A DNA stretch of 21,724 nucleotides from Acidimicrobiaceae bacterium. GTDB taxonomy: Bacteria > Actinomycetota > Acidimicrobiia > Acidimicrobiales > RAAP-2. The notes beneath the pieces were generated by a model, which saw only the letters and a list, made by a program, of their open reading frames with translations, searched no databases and had not been told where the DNA came from. Position numbers and translations under genes: made by a program. Of this stretch, positions 14,332 through 21,191 are shown in pieces. Each line of letters opens with the position of its first letter. Positions within the stretch are counted from its first letter, which is position 1. The DNA lies in NCBI GenBank assembly GCA_003164275.1, contig PLSY01000171.1:6107-27830 (forward strand), in the 5' to 3' direction.

Positions 14332-15216
14332 TCAGGCGTCGTCCGGTTGTGCGACATCGACGGCGTAGGGCCGACGGTCATGGAAGCCCGTTAGCTCACT
14401 GACCCCGGCGGCGAGGAGAAGGAAGCGCATGTCATCGGCTCGATCGGCCACGTCGGGCAGGATGTGGGCATCCGAGGCGGTGGTGAGCGGGACGCCCCGG
14501 TCGATGAAGCGCCTGAGCAACGGCGGGGCCGGGTACTCCTCCCCCACCGGCTTCCTCCAGCCTGCGGACGAGAGCTCGGCCGCCATGCCCGAGCTGACCG
14601 CGGCCTCGGCGATCCTGTCGTAGAACTCGTCGGGAACTTGAGGGACGCGGCCAGCGATCTTGACCAGGTCCGGGTGGGCAAAGACGTCACAGATCCCCGA
14701 GGCCCCGAGCTCTTCCATGGCTCTCGTGTACTCGTCCCACACGGCGTCGATCTGGCGTACGTCCCACTCAGCCATGACCAGGGGGTCGCCCAGCACGTCG
14801 AACCGCCAGGTACCGAGCCAATGGACCGACCCGAGGAGGACGTCGAAGGGGTAGCCGTCGAGGAGGGCGGCCACGTCGTCCATCCGGTCCTGGTAGTAGT
14901 CGACCTCGAGACCGAGGACGACAGGCAGGCCCTCGGCCTTCACCGCTTGGACGACTTCGACGTAGTCGTCCAAGTCCACCCGGGCGTGGTGGTCCCAGTA
15001 GGCGGCCATGCCGGGGCGAAGGGCGTCACCCGGCAGGTCGTCCCAGAAACCGCCGAGCTTGTCCTTGGCCTGCGTGAACCTGAAGAGATGCTCGGTCACG
15101 GCGATCTCGGTGACACCGGCGGCCGCGGCATGCTCGCAGTACGCGGCTACCTGTTCGACGGTGGTCACCGCATCGCTCTGCGAATGGGGCCACAGGTGCA
15201 GGTGGTAATCCAACAC
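14332..15216 (-). CDS. PHP-domain phosphoesterase, histidinol-phosphatase (HisK)-like
   Basis: This 294-residue polymerase-and-histidinol-phosphatase domain protein has the metal ligands of the family: His5-x-His7 and His11 (YHLHLWPHS), Glu42-His43 (TEHLF), Glu104 (GLEVDY), His132 (GSVHW), His181 (HPD), and Asp249/His251 (SDAH). The fold hydrolyses phosphomonoesters with a trinuclear metal site. Histidinol phosphate is a common substrate in this branch but there are no his genes nearby, so that is only a possibility. The start is GTG 15216 (VLDYHLH), seven bases after a GGGGGG stretch. The gap to the upstream methyltransferase stop is 12 bases and to pdtaS two bases, so the three are probably one transcript. 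Confidence 0.82.
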   Translation of the reverse strand: MLDYHLHLWPHSQSDAVTTVEQVAAYCEHAAAAGVTEIAVTEHLFRFTQAKDKLGGFWDDLPGDALRPGMAAYWDHHARVDLDDYVEVVQAVKAEGLPVVLGLEVDYYQDRMDDVAALLDGYPFDVLLGSVHWLGTWRFDVLGDPLVMAEWDVRQIDAVWDEYTRAMEELGASGICDVFAHPDLVKIAGRVPQVPDEFYDRIAEAAVSSGMAAELSSAGWRKPVGEEYPAPPLLRRFIDRGVPLTTASDAHILPDVADRADDMRFLLLAAGVSELTGFHDRRPYAVDVAQPDDA

Positions 15217-15228
15217 GGTCCGACCCCC

Positions 15229-15873
15229 CTAGCTCGCGTGCCGGATCAGGGTGACCCCATCGCGAATGGTCGTCTGGACCACCACCACCCGGGAATCGAC
15301 GGCCAGAGCGTCATTGAAGGCCCGGAGGGCGACGGTGTCCTCGCTCACGTCACTGGCGTCGAGCAGCCTCCCACTCCACAGGGTGTTGTCCGCGGCGATG
15401 AGTCCACGGGGCGCCAGCTTCGCCAGCACGGCTTCGAAGTAGTCCCGATAGCCCGCCTTGTCGGCGTCGATGAAGACGAGATCGAAAGGGCCCTCCAGCG
15501 TGGCGATGGTGTCGATGGCTGGGCCGACCAGTACCTCGATGGCGTCGGCGTAGGGGCTGGCGGCGATGTGGCGGCGGGCGAACTCGGCATGCTCGGGCGA
15601 GATCTCGCACGAGGTGATCCGCCCCCCCGGGGCCAACCCCGGAGCCATGGCCAATGACGAGTAGCCGCCGAAGGTGCCGATCTCGAGGACCGAGCTGGCA
15701 CCGAGGGCGAAGGTGAGCATCTCCAAGTACCGGCCCTCGAGCCGACCGACCATCATTCCCGGTGACGGCAAGGTGGCCCGCAGGTCAGTGGCCAACGCGT
15801 CGAGATAGTCCGGTGGGGCAGTGGTGTGGGCCTCGGCATAGGCCTCGACGGCCGGGTCGACGATATGGGTCAC
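15229..15873 (-). CDS. Class I SAM-dependent O-methyltransferase, caffeoyl-CoA/catechol OMT-like
   Basis: The 214-residue protein has the Methyltransf_3 layout. SAM motif I is VLEIGTFGGYSSLAMA (62-77), the acidic residue after strand 2 is Glu90 (SCEISPE), and the metal site is formed by Asp136 (FIDADK), Asp162 and Asn163 (AADNTLWSG). These match the divalent-metal-dependent catechol/caffeoyl-CoA type. It methylates a hydroxyl on an unknown acceptor in the cytoplasm. GTG 15873 is the start: TACGAT lies exactly six bases upstream with no Shine-Dalgarno, implying a leaderless message. It heads the operon OMT-PHP-pdtaS. It ends 12 bases before the PHP gene. Bacterial members are often of unknown role. 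Confidence 0.87.
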   Translation of the reverse strand: MTHIVDPAVEAYAEAHTTAPPDYLDALATDLRATLPSPGMMVGRLEGRYLEMLTFALGASSVLEIGTFGGYSSLAMAPGLAPGGRITSCEISPEHAEFARRHIAASPYADAIEVLVGPAIDTIATLEGPFDLVFIDADKAGYRDYFEAVLAKLAPRGLIAADNTLWSGRLLDASDVSEDTVALRAFNDALAVDSRVVVVQTTIRDGVTLIRHAS

Positions 15874-15879
15874 TGGGCC

Positions 15880-15885
15880 ATCGTA
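15880..15885 (-). promoter_or_regulatory. Putative leaderless promoter of the OMT-PHP-pdtaS operon
   Basis: TACGAT on the minus strand (15885-15880) is followed by GGCCCA and then the GTG at 15873, placing the predicted transcription start on the first base of the start codon. The -35 is weak (TTCAGG at spacer 18). Confidence 0.5.
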
Positions 15886-15938
15886 AAGCAGACGGCGACA
15901 CGGCCTGAAGCAGCGGACGTCTTCCGGGCGAGATGGAC

Positions 15939-17183
15939 CTAGCCCCAGATCTCCTCGCCCAGCCGCAACAGTCCCGCCAGGTCGAAGATGTCCGTCTCGA
16001 AGAACGGCACCGTGGCCAGCACCTCGGGGACGACCGAGAGCATGGCTCGCTCTTCCATTTCTCGGAGGGCCACCACCTGGAAGTTCAGGTAGCTAGTGGC
16101 CACCTCGGAGAGCACCCTGGCAATCTGGTCGGAGTCGCCGATCACCGGGTCGATGGCCGAGAGCCCCGGCGCCAGTTGGACGGCCAGCTCGGCGGCCCGC
16201 TCCTTGATGGCCTCCGAGGCATTGGCGCCCGAGGCGGACCGAAGGTAGTCGGGCAGCACCTTGTTCAACACGATGGCCCCGAGGTGCAGGTGCCGGGAGG
16301 TCAACTGCTCGGCGAAGAACTCGGCCTCCCGCAGAGGCACGGCCTCGAGGGTCGACACAACGATGAACGTCGTGCGTCGGTCGGACAGCAGGCGGCCCAC
16401 CGCCTCGGAGCGCTCGACGAAGCCGTCGTACATCGACTGGAAGAGAATGAAGAACTCGGAGATGTCGGCCAGGAACTCGGTTCCGAGAATCCGGTCGGCG
16501 ATCGAATAGAAGGGCTTCGTCGCCGCGTTGACCAGACGCGATCGATAGGGGACGATGAGCCACCTGAGAAGACGCGATGAGAAGAAGTCGGCCATGCGCT
16601 GCGGAGCGTCGAGGAAGTCGAGGGCGTTCCTCGTCGGAGGAGTGTCGACCACGATGAGGTCGTAGTCGCTCTCCGAGTGGATCTCGTAGAGCCTCTCCAT
16701 GGCGATGTAGTCATGGCTCTGGACGAACCGGCCCGAGATGTTCTGATACAGCGGGTTGGCGAGGATCTCATCTCTGGTCTGGCGGTCCGGGGCATGGCGC
16801 CGGATGAGGGCGTCCCATGACTCCTTTGTGTCGAGCATGGCCGCCCACAGTTCACCCCGGGGCTTCAAACCGGCCGCTCGGAAGGCCTCGTCGGGCACCC
16901 GGTGCTCGGTGTTGCCGATGCCGTCCAGCCCGAGCGCGTTGGCCAGCCGCTTGGCCGGATCGACGGTGAGGACCAGGACCTTGCTTCCGTGACGGACAGC
17001 GGCCATCACCGCTGCCGCGGCGGCGGTCGTGGTCTTGCCCACCCCCCCGGGACCGCAGGCCACGACGATCTCCTTGTTGGCCAACAGGCCGTCCATGGTC
17101 CCGCTGCCCCCCGGAGGCCTCCCTGGCTTCTCGGCCCTGCCCCGTTCGGCGTCGGTGGCGGCACGGCGCGAACGCGATGCCAT
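15939..17183 (-). CDS. ArsA/GET3-family ATPase, second of the pair (lacks the signature lysine)
   Basis: The 414-residue SIMIBI-class ATPase has P-loop CGPGGVGKTTT (43-53), Walker lysine Lys50, switch I VDPAKRLANALG (74-85, Asp75) and switch II VVDTPPTRNALDFLD (178-192, Asp180). In ArsA, GET3 and MinD the P-loop reads G-K-G-G, and that signature lysine contacts the partner's ATP. Here the position is Pro45. The N-terminal 29 residues are basic and low-complexity. ATG 17183 overlaps the stop of the other ATPase gene (TGATG), arguing for coupled translation and against the internal ATG at 17096. Actinobacteria commonly carry such pairs (compare mycobacterial Rv3679-Rv3680), described as anion-transporter-ATPase-like. 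The substrate is unknown. No arsenic genes are nearby, so arsenite transport is unlikely. Confidence 0.88.
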   Translation of the reverse strand: MASRSRRAATDAERGRAEKPGRPPGGSGTMDGLLANKEIVVACGPGGVGKTTTAAAAAVMAAVRHGSKVLVLTVDPAKRLANALGLDGIGNTEHRVPDEAFRAAGLKPRGELWAAMLDTKESWDALIRRHAPDRQTRDEILANPLYQNISGRFVQSHDYIAMERLYEIHSESDYDLIVVDTPPTRNALDFLDAPQRMADFFSSRLLRWLIVPYRSRLVNAATKPFYSIADRILGTEFLADISEFFILFQSMYDGFVERSEAVGRLLSDRRTTFIVVSTLEAVPLREAEFFAEQLTSRHLHLGAIVLNKVLPDYLRSASGANASEAIKERAAELAVQLAPGLSAIDPVIGDSDQIARVLSEVATSYLNFQVVALREMEERAMLSVVPEVLATVPFFETDIFDLAGLLRLGEEIWG

Positions 17184-18136
17184 CAGTAGCCCAGCTCCTC
17201 TCCGAGGGAGGCCGCCACCTGGCGAGTAGTGCGCAGGCCGTGCGAGCGGGTGAAGAGATACGGCAGATAGAGCATGGGCACCGCCCCGTCGATGTTCTGT
17301 CGGAGATGGTCGAGGTGGCTCGTGCGGGTACGGCGCATGGTGACGGCCAGCCGGGCGGCGTCGAGAACAGGAGCGGCGTCGCCCGCCACCAGCTCGTTCA
17401 GCTGGGCCAACGGCGCCGGCTCGGACAGGGCGTCGAACACCTCTTCTTCCTGCCGCCCGAAAAGCTCGGGCAGAACCCGGTTCACCACCACCGCCGACAG
17501 CCGCACGGTCGTCTCGTCTTTGACCCGTTGGGCCAGCTCGATGGTTTCATTGACCGGCATCTCCTCGGGGGTGCACACAGCCACCAGCCCCGTCTGGGCC
17601 GGATCGGACAGGATCTCGAGCATCCAGTCGGTCTGGGAGCGAATGAGACCGACCTTCACCAGATTGTTGATGGCCTGAGGGGCGGCGAGCTGGCCGATGA
17701 TGTGGCCCGAGGCCGGTGCATCGACGACGACCAGGTCGTAGTTGCGCTCGCGGACCTCGTAGCAGAGCTTCCCGACGGTCAGGATCTCCCTGACTCCCGG
17801 CGCAGCCGTGGCCACGAAGTCGAATGCCTTGGCCAACGGACCGATGCGCCCGACGATCGGGATACGCATCTGCAGCTTCAGGTACTCCCGCAGCGAGGCC
17901 TCGGTATCCATGGTCATGGCAAAGAGTCCGGGAAGGACCTCTTTCTCCTGGAATCCGGTGGCCGGAGCCTCGTAGAAGCCGGCTACGTCGCCTTTGGCGT
18001 CGACCTCACAGATGAGGACCCGCTTTCCGCGGAGCGAGGCGAACAGGGCCAGCGCGGAGGCAACGGTCGTCTTTCCGACGCCGCCCTTGCCCGTGACGAA
18101 GAGCAGCTTCAGATCGAGGAGGGCGTTCATCGGCAT
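17183..18136 (-). CDS. ArsA/GET3-family ATPase, first of the pair (signature lysine present)
   Basis: The 317-residue ATPase carries the full deviant Walker A, TGKGGVGKTT (15-24), with signature Lys17 and Walker Lys22. A switch-I-like segment is VDAKGDVAGFYE (45-56), and switch II is VVVDAPASGHIIGQL (136-150, Asp139). It resembles the first member of actinobacterial tandem ArsA-like pairs. Its shape differs from the second ATPase, so a heterodimer with unequal sites is likely. The start may be ATG 18136 or ATG 18130 (Met3); neither has a strong ribosome-binding site, and AGGCGATGGC precedes the second. DUF3107 ends 52 bases upstream on the same strand. Cytoplasmic; possible roles are targeting of membrane proteins or envelope factors, by analogy to GET3 only. 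Confidence 0.88.
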   Translation of the reverse strand: MPMNALLDLKLLFVTGKGGVGKTTVASALALFASLRGKRVLICEVDAKGDVAGFYEAPATGFQEKEVLPGLFAMTMDTEASLREYLKLQMRIPIVGRIGPLAKAFDFVATAAPGVREILTVGKLCYEVRERNYDLVVVDAPASGHIIGQLAAPQAINNLVKVGLIRSQTDWMLEILSDPAQTGLVAVCTPEEMPVNETIELAQRVKDETTVRLSAVVVNRVLPELFGRQEEEVFDALSEPAPLAQLNELVAGDAAPVLDAARLAVTMRRTRTSHLDHLRQNIDGAVPMLYLPYLFTRSHGLRTTRQVAASLGEELGY

Positions 18137-18188
18137 GCCATCGCCTAAGGAAGGAGTGGGCCCGTACCGCCGGCCGCTCGGCGTCCGA

Positions 18189-18425
18189 TCAGGAGATCCC
18201 GAAACCGACCTGGCGAGCAGAGACGGGTGGGTCGACCTCGACGTAGGCCACCTTGCCCACCGGGACGCCGACCTGGCGCCCCTTGCGATCGGTCAGCCAC
18301 AAGATGGTGCCGTCATCGCCCAGGGCGGTCTCGATGTCGGCCAGGACCTTGTCGCGGTCCGCATCGTCGGGCAACTCGATGTCGAGCTCCTTCATCGATT
18401 GCACGATTCCGATACGCACGTCCAC
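18189..18425 (-). CDS. DUF3107 family protein
   Basis: The 78-residue protein matches the small actinobacterial DUF3107 family (mycobacterial TB9.4-like). It has an initial strand VRIGIVQSMKELDIEL (3-18), a helix rich in Asp, Ala and Lys (about 20-36) and then GTILWLTDRKGRQVGVPVGK (39-58), YVEVDPP (61-67) and the terminal RQVGFGIS (71-78). Function is not established. The frame is open for 240 codons upstream, but GTG 18425 is the start: GAGGAG (18434-18439) lies eight bases before it and the family begins here. It probably heads the transcript into the two ArsA-type genes. A perfect palindrome and a TATCGT hexamer lie just upstream. Confidence 0.85.
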   Translation of the reverse strand: MDVRIGIVQSMKELDIELPDDADRDKVLADIETALGDDGTILWLTDRKGRQVGVPVGKVAYVEVDPPVSARQVGFGIS

Positions 18426-18450
18426 CTGGCACGCTCCTCTCAGCGGGGCT

Positions 18451-18466
18451 CCGGCAGGACTGCCGG
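18451..18466. promoter_or_regulatory. Perfect 16-bp palindrome, operator candidate before DUF3107
   Basis: CCGGCAG-GA-CTGCCGG has 7-bp arms without mismatch. It lies 26 bases upstream of the DUF3107 GTG and just after the start predicted from TATCGT (18476-18481), where a bound repressor would block transcription. It could also fold as a leader hairpin, but the two-base spacer is too short for an RNA loop unless inner pairs open. Confidence 0.45.
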
Positions 18467-18475
18467 CCCCCATTG

Positions 18476-18481
18476 ACGATA
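18476..18481 (-). promoter_or_regulatory. Possible -10 box for the DUF3107-ArsA operon
   Basis: TATCGT (18481-18476, minus strand) gives a predicted start at about 18469 and a leader of about 44 bases containing the palindrome and GAGGAG. The same hexamer precedes the Fpg-like gene. No good -35 is seen. Confidence 0.35.
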
Positions 18482-18608
18482 CAAGGTCCGTGGCCCCTGG
18501 CGTCCCGGGGTCACAGCCATGCGCCACACTGGACGCACGAATGAAGAGGTGGGAGCAGTGCAAGGTCCAAAGTTCGAGAACGACCGAAGCCAGCGATGGG
18601 CATCGACC

Positions 18609-19712
18609 ATGTCCGGCCATGGAGAACACGGCATCACGTTCGCCCACGCCGACAGCCGCGTCGATGCGTCGCTGAGGCCCGTCGGGGGGCTCGACCGTCG
18701 ACGGCGGGAGGAGGTCGAAGAACACCAGCTCTGTGGAGGGGCCACCCGGGCCTCGGGGGCGGGCCACCGGATCAGGCCCGAGGAGCCGGACCCGTGGCGG
18801 ACGTGCTTCGAACGGGATCGTGACCGAATACTCCACGCCCCGGCCTTCCGCCGCCTGGCCGGCAAGACCCAGGTCTTCGTCTTCCCCGACGACCACCAGC
18901 GCACCCGCTTGACCCATGCGTTGGAAGTGGCCCAGGTGGCGACCTCGATCGCCCGGGCGTGTGGGCTCAATGTCGCCCTGACCGAGGCCATCGCCCTCGG
19001 GCACGACTGCGGGCATGGGCCGGGTGGCCACGCCAGCGAGGACGCCCTGTCCCCATTTCTCGACGACGGGTTCGACCACGCCCCATGGGGCGCCGATGTC
19101 TCGCTCGCCCCGCTCAACCTGTGCGCCGAGACTCTCGACGGCATCCGCAACCACTCTTGGTCACGCCCCGCCCCGATGACTCCCGAGGGCGAGGTGGTGA
19201 GCTGGGCCGACCGGGTCGCCTATGTCTGTCATGACTTCGAGGATGCCGTAAAGAGCGGGATCGTCACGCCGGACGTGCTCCCGACCCTCGTCCGTGACCG
19301 CTGCGGTGACCAGCGGAGCCAACAGCTCGGCTGTTTCATCGACGCCCTCGTCTCGTCGATCCTGGAGACGGGTCGGATCGGCATGGCCGACAACCAAGCC
19401 GAGGCACTCGCCGCCTTCCGGGCCAGCAACTATGAGCACATCTACTTGCGACCCAGCTCTGTGGCCCAGGGCCAATCGGTGATCGCTGTCCTCCAAGCCC
19501 TGGTCGAGCACTTCGGCGACCGACCCCACCTGCTGCCCGACGGCGTGCTGAGGTCAAGCGATCTGAGCGGTGGGGATCCCCGGGCCGTACGGGCCGCCGT
19601 GGCCTATGTGGCCGGCATGACCGACCGCTTCGCCTTCAGCCAGGCCGTCGCCCTCTTGGGATGGGATCCGCAGAAGCTTCCCGTGGGCATCGGGGTGACG
19701 AGGCGCCTGTAG
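18609..19712 (+). CDS. HD-domain dNTP triphosphohydrolase-like protein (dGTPase-like)
   Basis: The protein has 367 residues from the chosen start. Markers of the deoxyguanosine triphosphate triphosphohydrolase-like family are FERDRDRILHAPAFRRLAGK (67-86), then KTQVF, His103 in RLTHALEVAQ, His132-Asp133 in LGHDCGHGPGGH, IRNHSW (His182) and Asp201 in SWADRVAYVCHD. These are the H...HD...D metal ligands. Known family role: hydrolysis of dNTPs to the nucleoside and triphosphate, controlling pools. ATG 18609 was picked because third-position GC rises there. ATG 18519 would add 30 residues with atypical codons. Neither has a clear Shine-Dalgarno, so the start is uncertain. It stands alone between a divergent DUF3107 and the downstream methyltransferase gene. 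Confidence 0.85.
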   Translation: MSGHGEHGITFAHADSRVDASLRPVGGLDRRRREEVEEHQLCGGATRASGAGHRIRPEEPDPWRTCFERDRDRILHAPAFRRLAGKTQVFVFPDDHQRTRLTHALEVAQVATSIARACGLNVALTEAIALGHDCGHGPGGHASEDALSPFLDDGFDHAPWGADVSLAPLNLCAETLDGIRNHSWSRPAPMTPEGEVVSWADRVAYVCHDFEDAVKSGIVTPDVLPTLVRDRCGDQRSQQLGCFIDALVSSILETGRIGMADNQAEALAAFRASNYEHIYLRPSSVAQGQSVIAVLQALVEHFGDRPHLLPDGVLRSSDLSGGDPRAVRAAVAYVAGMTDRFAFSQAVALLGWDPQKLPVGIGVTRRL

Positions 19713-19728
19713 CCAGTCCCGGGCGAAT

Positions 19729-19745
19729 GGCGCCTCGGAGACGCC
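19729..19745 (+). terminator. Imperfect hairpin after the HD-protein gene
   Basis: GGCG (19729-19732) pairs with CGCC (19742-19745), followed inward by one C-A mismatch, two further pairs and a three-base loop. It lies 17 bases after the stop and has no T-tract, so termination is only possible. Confidence 0.25.
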
Positions 19746-19812
19746 CAGGACCCGACACGTGCGCCACCGAACTCCCGCGCTGGTCGTTGTGGGCCCGGGA
19801 CCTCTCCGACCC

Positions 19813-19818
19813 TAGGAT
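19813..19818 (+). promoter_or_regulatory. Possible -10 box of the CFA-family methyltransferase gene
   Basis: TAGGAT at 19813-19818 is the same hexamer as in the etfBA promoter. The predicted start is near 19825, giving a 35-base leader with a strong AAGGAGG. No -35 at normal spacing is visible. Confidence 0.35.
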
Positions 19819-19859
19819 CGAGGGCACAGCGCAGCGGAGTAAAGGTGAAGGAGGTCCCG

Positions 19860-21185
19860 ATGGTCACCGAGGCAGCAACCAGAACCCAGCCCGAGAGAGA
19901 CACGGTCGAGCCTGTTCCGGGCAGCGTGGCCGACGCCCTCGCCCCGTTCATCCGGGCCTTGGTCGGACCGTCATCGCCCGTGCGCTTCGAGTTCTGGGAC
20001 GACAGCGCCATCGGCCCGCTCGACGGGGTCGGCACCGTTCAAGTCCGCTCCATCGACGCCGTGCGACGGATCATGTGGGCCCCGGGCGAGCTGGGCGTTG
20101 CTCGCGCCTTCGTCGCCGGTGACATCACCGTCGACGGCGAGATCTTCGGCCTGTTGAAAGCGCTGAACGATGGCTCACCGAGCAACCTGCGGGCCATGGG
20201 CCTCAAGTCCCTCCCCTCGGTGGTCGACGCAGCCCGTCGCCTCGGGGCCTTCGGGCCGCCCCTGCCCGCACCGCCCGAGGAGTGCCGACCGGTCGGCCGC
20301 CTGCACTCCCCGTCCCGGGACGCCAAGGTCATCAGTCACCACTACGACGTGGGCAACGACTTCTACCGCTTGGTGCTCGGGCCGAGCATGACCTACTCAT
20401 GCGCCCGCTTCGTCACCCCCGAGACATCCCTCGAGGACGCCCAGGCAGCCAAATACGAGCTGATCTGTCGGAAGCTCGGTATCGACACCATGACCGAGGC
20501 CCGTGTGCTCGACGTCGGGTGTGGGTGGGGCTCGATGGCCATGCACGCGGCCGAGCACCACGGGGCGACGGTGGTCGGGGTCGCCCTCAGCCGAGAGCAG
20601 GTGGACGAGGCCAAACGACGGGTGAAGGCGGCCGGCCTGTCCGATCGAGTGGAGATCAGACTGCAGGACTACCGCGAATTGCGAGGAGAGCACTTCGACG
20701 CCATCTCGTCCATCGGCATGTTCGAGCACGTCGGTACAGCCCGTATGTCGCGCTATTTCGAGGCCCTCCACGAGCTGCTCGGGCCGGGTGGCCGTCTCCT
20801 CAACCACGCCATCTCCACCCCGGGCGGCTCGAAGCTCGGAAGGCGCTCATTCGTCGGACGCTACGTCTTCCCCGACGGCGAGCTGGCCGACGTGTCGAGC
20901 GTCATCGGGGCCATGCAGCAGAGTGGCTTCGAGGTGCGGGATATCGAGTCGCTGCGCGAGCACTACTCGCGCACCCTCCATCACTGGGTCGAGAACCTGG
21001 AGGGGCATTGGGATGAGGCCGTGCGCCTGGTCGGGCGGCCGCGGGCGAACATCTGGCGCCTCTATATGGCCGCCTCGGCCAACGGCTTCGACGACGGCGG
21101 GCTCGCCATCCACCAGGTCCTGGGCATCGTCCCGGGTTCCGACGGGGCGAGCGGCATGCCCCCAACGAGGCAGGGCTGGGGCTGA
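19860..21185 (+). CDS. Cyclopropane-fatty-acyl-phospholipid synthase family methyltransferase
   Basis: This 441-residue enzyme has the CFA N-terminal domain (about 20-145, including GDITVDGEIF at 87-96) and a SAM methyltransferase domain. Motif I is VLDVGCGWGSMAM (216-228). HHYDVGNDFY (160-169) and SCARF (180-184) are family hallmarks. By motif alignment with E. coli Cfa the bicarbonate ligands are kept: Cys181, Glu289 (GMFEHVG), His316 and Ile318 (NHAI) and Tyr369 (EHYSRTLHHW). It methylates double bonds of membrane phospholipid acyl chains. Cyclopropane formation is the default, but actinobacterial relatives (UfaA1, TmsB/BfaB) can make 10-methylene or 10-methyl chains. No tmsA-like reductase adjoins. 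AAGGAGG (19848-19854) five bases before ATG 19860 fixes the start over GTG 19845. Confidence 0.92.
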   Translation: MVTEAATRTQPERDTVEPVPGSVADALAPFIRALVGPSSPVRFEFWDDSAIGPLDGVGTVQVRSIDAVRRIMWAPGELGVARAFVAGDITVDGEIFGLLKALNDGSPSNLRAMGLKSLPSVVDAARRLGAFGPPLPAPPEECRPVGRLHSPSRDAKVISHHYDVGNDFYRLVLGPSMTYSCARFVTPETSLEDAQAAKYELICRKLGIDTMTEARVLDVGCGWGSMAMHAAEHHGATVVGVALSREQVDEAKRRVKAAGLSDRVEIRLQDYRELRGEHFDAISSIGMFEHVGTARMSRYFEALHELLGPGGRLLNHAISTPGGSKLGRRSFVGRYVFPDGELADVSSVIGAMQQSGFEVRDIESLREHYSRTLHHWVENLEGHWDEAVRLVGRPRANIWRLYMAASANGFDDGGLAIHQVLGIVPGSDGASGMPPTRQGWG

Positions 21186-21191
21186 GTACAC

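Noticed and set aside
14464..15657. Plus-strand open frame of 397 codons
   Set aside because: It lies opposite the PHP and methyltransferase genes and has no recognisable domain.
17177..18148. Plus-strand open frame of 323 codons
   Set aside because: It is the exact antisense of the first ArsA-type gene, with Q/H/R/G-rich composition.
18426..19154. Long upstream extension of the DUF3107 frame
   Set aside because: It overlaps the HD-domain gene on the opposite strand. The family's N-terminus and GAGGAG spacing place the start at 18425.
19716..19801. 9-bp inverted repeat GTCCCGGGC / GCCCGGGAC
   Set aside because: The arms are 68 bases apart and purely GC-rich. With no symmetry between them and no target-site duplication, chance is likely.
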